The translations under genes were made by a program, and so were the position numbers. A DNA stretch of 64,000 nucleotides, taken from the NCBI GenBank assembly GCA_963747255.1, contig CAVVEG010000002.1, positions 62,001 through 126,000 on the forward strand. The letters run 5' to 3'. Of this stretch, positions 59,230 through 64,000 are shown in pieces (the stretch's first letter is position 1; each line of letters opens with the position of its first letter). The notes under the pieces were generated by a model. The model ran no database searches and was not told where the DNA came from. It worked only from the letters and a program-made list of their open reading frames with translations. This DNA comes from CAIYRG01 sp963747255 (GTDB lineage Bacteria; Pseudomonadota; Alphaproteobacteria; Micropepsales; Micropepsaceae).

Positions 59230-60621
59230 TCAACCGGCGCTCAGCGCTTCCGCGAGAGCGGCGGCGCGCGGCAGCTGTTCCAGATTGAGAACCATGTCAC
59301 GGATGCGGTCCGCCCGGTTGCGCGGAAGCGCTGCCGTCAGCTTCGCAAATTTTTCACAAATCACATCGGGTGACGGGAAGTCGCACTCCGATCCGCGTGG
59401 CGCCTCGACGGTTTCGGTCAGTTGTTCCGTTCCGTCTGCAAGGCGCACATCCACCCTCACCGTGTGGCGGAATTTGGCGCCGCGCGCGGTAATCTGCGGG
59501 TCTTCGACGGCACTTACTTTGGCGGCGAGCGCGAGCCGCCCAGGGTCCCGGATCGCTGCCTCGGAGAACTGCTCGACAAAGACGTCGCCTTCGAGCAACA
59601 GAGTGGCAATGCAGAAGGAAAGATTGAGCTGTGCAGCGGTCATGCCTTCAGGCCGATACGGCCATCCGGCATGATCGAGCGTGGCGCGAGAACAATGCAC
59701 GGTGATCTGCGATATTTCCGCCGGTGCAAATGGCCTTCGTTCGCGAATGCGCCGCAAAGCGTCGAGCGCGGTGTGGTTGGTGCTGACACAGGAATAGAGC
59801 TTCACCGAAATGCGCATGGTTTCGTAGCGTGCTCCCAGACCCGAGATCAGTTCACTGCGGTCAAAACGGTCGGGAGAGGCGGAGAAGGTTGTGCAAAAGC
59901 CGCCATAAGCATTTTCGAAGACATCCCGGATTCCGGTGAAGCCGCGTTCGGCCAGCAGGGCGGCATATAATCCGCTCTGGGCGGCGCGTCCGGCATGCAT
60001 GCGCTTGACCATCGCGCCGAATTGGGCGGCCATCAGCCCGCTCGACTGAGTGCCCGCGATCCCGAGCGCGTGCACGGTTTGTTCGGGCGGCAGTCGCAGC
60101 GCCGCCGAGGCAGCGGCCGCGGCGGAGAATACGCCGACAGTTGCGCCGGAATGCCAGCCCTGCACGAGATGGTTCGGGCCCATGCACATGCCGACGCGGG
60201 GGCCGATCTCATAACCGGCGACAGCCGCTGTGAGGAAATCCCGTCCTGTCATGCCCGGGCGGAGTTCCACGACGGCCATTAATGGCGGCAAGGCGACAGC
60301 ACCCACATGCAGCACGCCCTGCCGATGAACATCGTCAAGTTCAAAGCTCTGAACCAGTGCGCCGTTAGCCAGGGCGGCATGCGGGGCAGAGAGCCGGCGT
60401 CCGGTCGCCCAGACACCGCATGCCTTGGTTGTGTCCACGCTTGCGAGCGTTTCAATGAGAATGCGGCTCCACTCGAGGCCGACGCCGAAAATTGCGCAAC
60501 CGAGCGAATCGAGAATCAACAGCTTTATGCGCGCGATCACTTCCCGTGGAATGTCGTCGAAGCCGAGGCCGGCGACAAATTGCGCGATCCCGGACGTGTA
60601 AGGATTTTCAACTGCATCCAT
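59230..60621 (-). CDS. MmgE/PrpD family protein
   Basis: A 463-residue member of the 2-methylcitrate dehydratase / cis-aconitate decarboxylase fold. Typical parts are YTSGIAQFVAGLGFDDIPRE, KLLILDSLGCAIFGVGLEWS, ALANGALVQSFELDDVHRQG, GVLHVGAVALPPLMAVVE, VGMCMGPNHLVQGWHSGATV, GVFSAAAAASAALRLPPEQT and GIAGTQSSGLMAAQFGAMVK, with MHAGRAAQSGLYAALLAERG after it. No prpBCD neighbours are present, so it is probably not the methylcitrate enzyme. Beside a UbiD-type gene and an MHS symporter it could act on an unsaturated carboxylate. The closest gene upstream is divergent. Confidence 0.93.
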   Translation of the reverse strand: MDAVENPYTSGIAQFVAGLGFDDIPREVIARIKLLILDSLGCAIFGVGLEWSRILIETLASVDTTKACGVWATGRRLSAPHAALANGALVQSFELDDVHRQGVLHVGAVALPPLMAVVELRPGMTGRDFLTAAVAGYEIGPRVGMCMGPNHLVQGWHSGATVGVFSAAAAASAALRLPPEQTVHALGIAGTQSSGLMAAQFGAMVKRMHAGRAAQSGLYAALLAERGFTGIRDVFENAYGGFCTTFSASPDRFDRSELISGLGARYETMRISVKLYSCVSTNHTALDALRRIRERRPFAPAEISQITVHCSRATLDHAGWPYRPEGMTAAQLNLSFCIATLLLEGDVFVEQFSEAAIRDPGRLALAAKVSAVEDPQITARGAKFRHTVRVDVRLADGTEQLTETVEAPRGSECDFPSPDVICEKFAKLTAALPRNRADRIRDMVLNLEQLPRAAALAEALSAG

Positions 60622-60704
60622 GCGGCTACCTTACACTCTGTTCATGTGGAGGGCAGACTTCTCCGAATCGACTTTTTGACGTGGGAGGGGCTAACTGCTG
60701 CCCC

Positions 60705-61394
60705 ATGCTCGCGCCAATATCTACTGCTTCGCCGTTACTGCAGGCCAGCGGACTCCGCAAGACGGTCCCCGGCGGCCGCCTGCTCTATTCCGGACTGGAG
60801 CTTTCGGTTGAAGCGGGCGAGTTCGTCGCGATCATGGGTGAATCTGGCGCCGGAAAATCGACTTTGCTGAATCTGATTGCCGGCCTTGACCTGCCGGATG
60901 AGGGAACGATTGCGATTCATGGCCAGATGCTGGAAAGACTGAGCGACGACGACCGCACACGGCTGAGGCGCAAGGCCATCGGTTTCGTATTCCAGGCTTT
61001 TCATGTGCTGCCCCATCTGACTTTAGCGCAGAACATCGCGCTGCCGCTGGTGCTGCAGCATCATGGTGGGAAGCGGGCGCTGGAACGTGCGGGCGGAATG
61101 CTGGCCGATGTCGGGCTGCAGGGACGGGACGATGACTATCCAAGGCAGCTTTCGGGGGGCGAACTGCAGCGGGTTGCGATTGCACGAGCCCTGATTCACG
61201 AGCCTTCCGTCATTCTCGCGGATGAGCCGACCGGCAATCTGGATCCGGAAACAGCGGCGAGAATCCTCGCGCTTTTCTCAACACAGGTTCGCCGCTCCGG
61301 AGCTTCGGTTGTGCTCGTCACGCATTCGCGACTGGCCGCGGCTGCGGCGGACCGGATTTATCAGCTTACGCCGTCGGGGCTGGTGCGCGCATGA
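60705..61394 (+). CDS. ABC transporter ATP-binding protein (LolD/MacB-type)
   Basis: A 229-residue ATPase. Walker A is GESGAGKST, the signature motif LSGGELQRVAIARAL and Walker B VILADEPTGNLDPETAARIL with VVLVTHS after it. The FYI-x-F-Q pattern in KAIGFVFQAFHVLPHLTLAQ is the Q-loop. This is the LolD/MacB/FtsE-type cluster that partners with FtsX-like permeases and moves lipids, lipoproteins or peptides rather than importing solutes. Start at ATG 60705 is chosen over the long upstream frame (60492), which has no homology. The stop overlaps the permease start by 4 bp. Confidence 0.94.
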   Translation: MLAPISTASPLLQASGLRKTVPGGRLLYSGLELSVEAGEFVAIMGESGAGKSTLLNLIAGLDLPDEGTIAIHGQMLERLSDDDRTRLRRKAIGFVFQAFHVLPHLTLAQNIALPLVLQHHGGKRALERAGGMLADVGLQGRDDDYPRQLSGGELQRVAIARALIHEPSVILADEPTGNLDPETAARILALFSTQVRRSGASVVLVTHSRLAAAAADRIYQLTPSGLVRA

Positions 61395-63928
61395 ATGCGC
61401 AGGCCTGGATCGGTCTTGGCGAAGTGCGCGCCCATCCGGGGCGGATCCTGCTTGCGGTACTGGCGATCGCGATTGGCGTCGGTCTCGGATTCGCGGTGCA
61501 CCTTGTGAATGCATCCGCGCTGAGCGAATTCGCGCATGCCGTGCAGGCCATCAATGGCGACGCCGATCTGCAAGTCCATTCGGTCACTCCGCATGGGTTC
61601 GAAGAAAGCCTTTATCCAAAGCTGGCGCACGTTGCCGGGATTTCCGACGCCAGTCCGGTGATCGAATTTGCCGGCCATTCCGCCATTGTCCCCCTGACAT
61701 TACTTGGCATTGACGTGTTTCGCGCGGCGCCGGTGACTCCGGTATTGGTGGGGCGCGCCGTGGGCTCGTCAGAGACTGGTACATTTGCCAGCAGCGAAGA
61801 TATTGCGCCGGATGCCGTATTCCTCTCGCGTGCGGCACTCAATGCGGTGCGCAAGCATATCGGCGACGACATCACGATCGAGGCCGGAGGCAAAAGTGGG
61901 ACGTTGCGGATATCGGGGACACTGCCCGGGGTGTCCAGCGATGAAAATATTGCGGTGCTGGATATCGCGACCGCGCAATGGCGATTTGGCATGCTGGGGT
62001 TCATTCAGCGGGTTGACCTGAAATTTGACGAAGGCGCGGACGCAGAAGCGGTTCGGACGCGCGTTCAATCGCTGCTCGGCCCCGATGCGGAGCTGGTGAC
62101 GCGCGATAGCGAAGAGAGACGGACCGGCAGTATATCGCGTGCCTATCGGGTCAATCTGGACATGCTTGCCCTGATGGCGCTGCTTACGGGCGCATTTCTG
62201 GCCTATTCGGCGCAAGCCCTTGCCGTTTCCCGGCGGCATGGACAGTTCGCACTGCTCCGCGTGCTGGGGACGCGGCGCAGGATTGTGCTGCTGCAGGTGC
62301 TGATCGAGGGGTCGGCCATGGGTGTTGCGGGCGGACTCGCCGGCCTGTTCCTGGGATGGGGGCTCGCAGCGCTGGCATTGCGGCTTCTCGGCGGGGATCT
62401 TGGCGGCGGCTATTTCAGCGGAACGCGGCCGGAACTGGTGTTTGCGCCCGGCGCCGCATTGTTTTTCTTCCTTTTGGGAATCGGATGCGCAGTGGCAGGA
62501 AGTCTGCTGCCGGCGCGGAATGCAGCGCGCGCCGAGCCCGCGATCGCAATCAAACAGGCCGGCGATCCGGCCGACCCGCGAAAATCGCCGAATGCCGTGT
62601 CGGCGCTGATTCTGCTGGTTCTGGGTGCGGTCACCGCGTTCCTTCCGCCCGTTCAGGATCTGCCGATTTTCGGTTATCTCTCGATCGCGCTTCTGCTCGC
62701 CGGAGGCGTCGCGGCAATGCCCTTGATTGCGCGAGCATTACTGAGCCCGATCCGGGGAATCAGGATGCCTCCCTCAATGGAGCTCGCCCTCAGGCATCTC
62801 TGGGGCGCGCCTGGACAGGCGGCAATTGCGCTCTGCGGCATGGTCGCGAGCACCAGTCTGATGATCGCCATGGCGGTCATGATCTGGAGCTTCCGCAATT
62901 CGGTCGATGCCTGGCTGATCCAGATTCTGCCGTCGGACATCTATCTCCGGGTGGACAGCGACGATGGCGATGCGCTGACGCCAGAGATACAGCGGCGGCT
63001 CGCGCTTCTACCGGGAATCGCGGCGATTCATTTCCGGAAGAACACGCCGCTGCGCCTGGCGGTTGACCGGCCACCGATCGACTGGATGGCGACCGACCTC
63101 AATCATCGCCATCCGGGGGGAATCCTGCCCCTGATCGGGCAAACGCTTCCGCCGCCGCCGGGTGCGATTCCGGTCTGGGTATCCGAACCGGCACACTGGA
63201 TTTACGGCTATGCGCCCGGTGACTGGATCCGGCTTCCGGTCGGCGCCGGCCAGAGCGGCAAGCCGGGTGTGTTTTTTGTCGCCGGCGAATGGCGCGATTA
63301 TGGGCGTCAGCAGGGGGCGATTGCGATGGATCTGGGCGATTACAGCGTTCTGACGGGTGATCCGCTGCGCACAGACGCCGCCATCGATCTTTTCCCGGGT
63401 ACGGATGAAAAACGGACGATGGAAGCCATTCGTGAGGTTTTGCCCCCCTCTGTGGCGCGAACGGTTACGATTGCCGATTCGCGCGCCATCCGCGCATTAT
63501 CACTGCGCATTTTCGATCGCAGTTTTGCCGTGACTTACCTGCTCGAAGCGATCGCAATCCTGGTCGGGCTTGCGGGAATCGCGGCTACGTTTTCCACACA
63601 GACGCTGTCCCGCGGCAAGGAGTTCGGCATGCTGCGCCATATCGGCGTGTTGCGGCGGGAGATCGTCGCGATGCTCGCGATGGAAGGCGCATTGCTCGGC
63701 GTCGTTGGCGTTGTGGCGGGAATCGGCCTTGGAATCGCAATCAGCCAGGTGCTGATTCGCGTTATAAACCCACAGTCGTTTCATTGGACCATGGATGTCC
63801 GGCTGCCTGTTACGCTGTTCGGTGCGGTTGCGGTTGCGCTGATCGCGGCTTCGGCCGGAACCGCATTGATCGCCGGACGGAAGGCGTTGTCGCAGGACAC
63901 GCTGCTTGCCGTACGGGAGGACTGGTAA
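61391..63928 (+). CDS. FtsX-family ABC permease
   Basis: An 845-residue permease with the large two-FtsX architecture (eight or more helices). TM1 is GRILLAVLAIAIGVGLGFAV. A ~230-residue periplasmic region follows. The first FtsX domain starts near 260 (LDMLALMALLTGAFLAYSAQ, LLRVLGTRRRIVLLQVLIEG), then a second large periplasmic region (SDIYLRVDSDDGDALTPEIQ). The last FtsX domain begins LRIFDRSFAVTYLLEAIAIL with LSRGKEFGMLRHIGVLRREI. Such permeases work with the ATPase immediately upstream. The third gene of the unit starts within its stop codon. Confidence 0.93.
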   Translation: MNAQAWIGLGEVRAHPGRILLAVLAIAIGVGLGFAVHLVNASALSEFAHAVQAINGDADLQVHSVTPHGFEESLYPKLAHVAGISDASPVIEFAGHSAIVPLTLLGIDVFRAAPVTPVLVGRAVGSSETGTFASSEDIAPDAVFLSRAALNAVRKHIGDDITIEAGGKSGTLRISGTLPGVSSDENIAVLDIATAQWRFGMLGFIQRVDLKFDEGADAEAVRTRVQSLLGPDAELVTRDSEERRTGSISRAYRVNLDMLALMALLTGAFLAYSAQALAVSRRHGQFALLRVLGTRRRIVLLQVLIEGSAMGVAGGLAGLFLGWGLAALALRLLGGDLGGGYFSGTRPELVFAPGAALFFFLLGIGCAVAGSLLPARNAARAEPAIAIKQAGDPADPRKSPNAVSALILLVLGAVTAFLPPVQDLPIFGYLSIALLLAGGVAAMPLIARALLSPIRGIRMPPSMELALRHLWGAPGQAAIALCGMVASTSLMIAMAVMIWSFRNSVDAWLIQILPSDIYLRVDSDDGDALTPEIQRRLALLPGIAAIHFRKNTPLRLAVDRPPIDWMATDLNHRHPGGILPLIGQTLPPPPGAIPVWVSEPAHWIYGYAPGDWIRLPVGAGQSGKPGVFFVAGEWRDYGRQQGAIAMDLGDYSVLTGDPLRTDAAIDLFPGTDEKRTMEAIREVLPPSVARTVTIADSRAIRALSLRIFDRSFAVTYLLEAIAILVGLAGIAATFSTQTLSRGKEFGMLRHIGVLRREIVAMLAMEGALLGVVGVVAGIGLGIAISQVLIRVINPQSFHWTMDVRLPVTLFGAVAVALIAASAGTALIAGRKALSQDTLLAVREDW

Positions 63929-64000
63929 TGCGGCTGATGCGCAGCATTGGCGTTATTGCCATCATTGCCGCCGCCGCTGCATTCATCAAGTTCGGCTTTG
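63928..64000 (+). CDS. Start of an exported protein, truncated by window edge
   Basis: The first 24 codons only: MRLMRSIGVIAIIAAAAAFI then KFGF, a signal-peptide-like N-terminus. ATG 63928 overlaps the permease stop (TAATG), so it is the third gene of the ABC unit. In related loci the third gene encodes a secreted lipocalin-like (AttH/CrtC-type) protein; this cannot be judged from 24 residues. Confidence 0.6.
   Translation, partial: MRLMRSIGVIAIIAAAAAFIKFGF

Noticed and set aside
1..64000. CRISPR arrays, rRNA, tRNA or an origin of replication
   Set aside because: No regularly spaced repeat, no conserved rRNA segment, no cloverleaf and no DnaA-box cluster was recognised on reading through. 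gapR alone is not an origin marker.

Overview
The window looks like part of an alphaproteobacterial chromosome. The clade markers are a complete PhyR/NepR/EcfG general-stress module, a GapR (DUF2312) gene, an aa3-type cytochrome oxidase subunit IV next to a three-gene proton-translocating transhydrogenase, and a zinc-free L36. A genus cannot be named from the sequence alone. No rRNA, tRNA, CRISPR or prophage was found.

Layout. (1) 1-7.8 kb: the 5' part of sucC and a secreted alpha/beta hydrolase, then three genes (SGNH esterase, MBL-fold hydrolase, fadE) that are recognisable throughout but broken by about eight single-base frameshifts within 3 kb. (2) 7.85-19.5 kb: a stress island holding DUF3309, ligD and ku (bacterial NHEJ), a small unknown protein, an SDR, several small membrane proteins, an AI-2E-type permease, phyR, nepR-ecfG and a sensor histidine kinase. 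Seven sites here fit or nearly fit the EcfG promoter (GGAAC, 16-17 nt, CGTT); four are exact. One is a palindrome serving ku and its divergent neighbour at once. (3) 19.5-31.6 kb: housekeeping and envelope genes (pnt operon, gapR, pyk, rpmJ, lytic transglycosylase, small secreted proteins, an MFS transporter). (4) 31.8-36.4 kb: an insertion-sequence nest. An IS1182-type and an IS630-type element are stacked on one CTAG site beside an IS701-type remnant, with a truncated TadE-like gene on one side and a truncated ABC-2 permease on the other. (5) 36.4-47.5 kb: acnA, an enoyl-CoA hydratase, a flavin monooxygenase/hydrolase pair, a vWA-like secreted protein, frmA and a secreted hydrolase. (6) 47.7-60.6 kb: a TonB-dependent receptor followed by a catabolic-looking group (UbiD-type decarboxylase, PaaA/PaaC-like ferritin-fold protein, crotonase, Rieske oxygenase, Gfo/Idh oxidoreductase, MFS symporter, MmgE/PrpD). 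(7) 60.7-64 kb: an ABC ATPase, an FtsX-type permease and the start of a third gene.

How the parts may work together. Under stress, PhyR would sequester NepR and free EcfG. EcfG would then transcribe its own locus together with end-joining repair and envelope-protection genes. The right half suggests scavenging of cyclic or aromatic substrates. Single-base indels also appear in the SDR gene (a compensating pair) and near the UbiD C-terminus, so assembly error has to be excluded before any of these genes is called dead.
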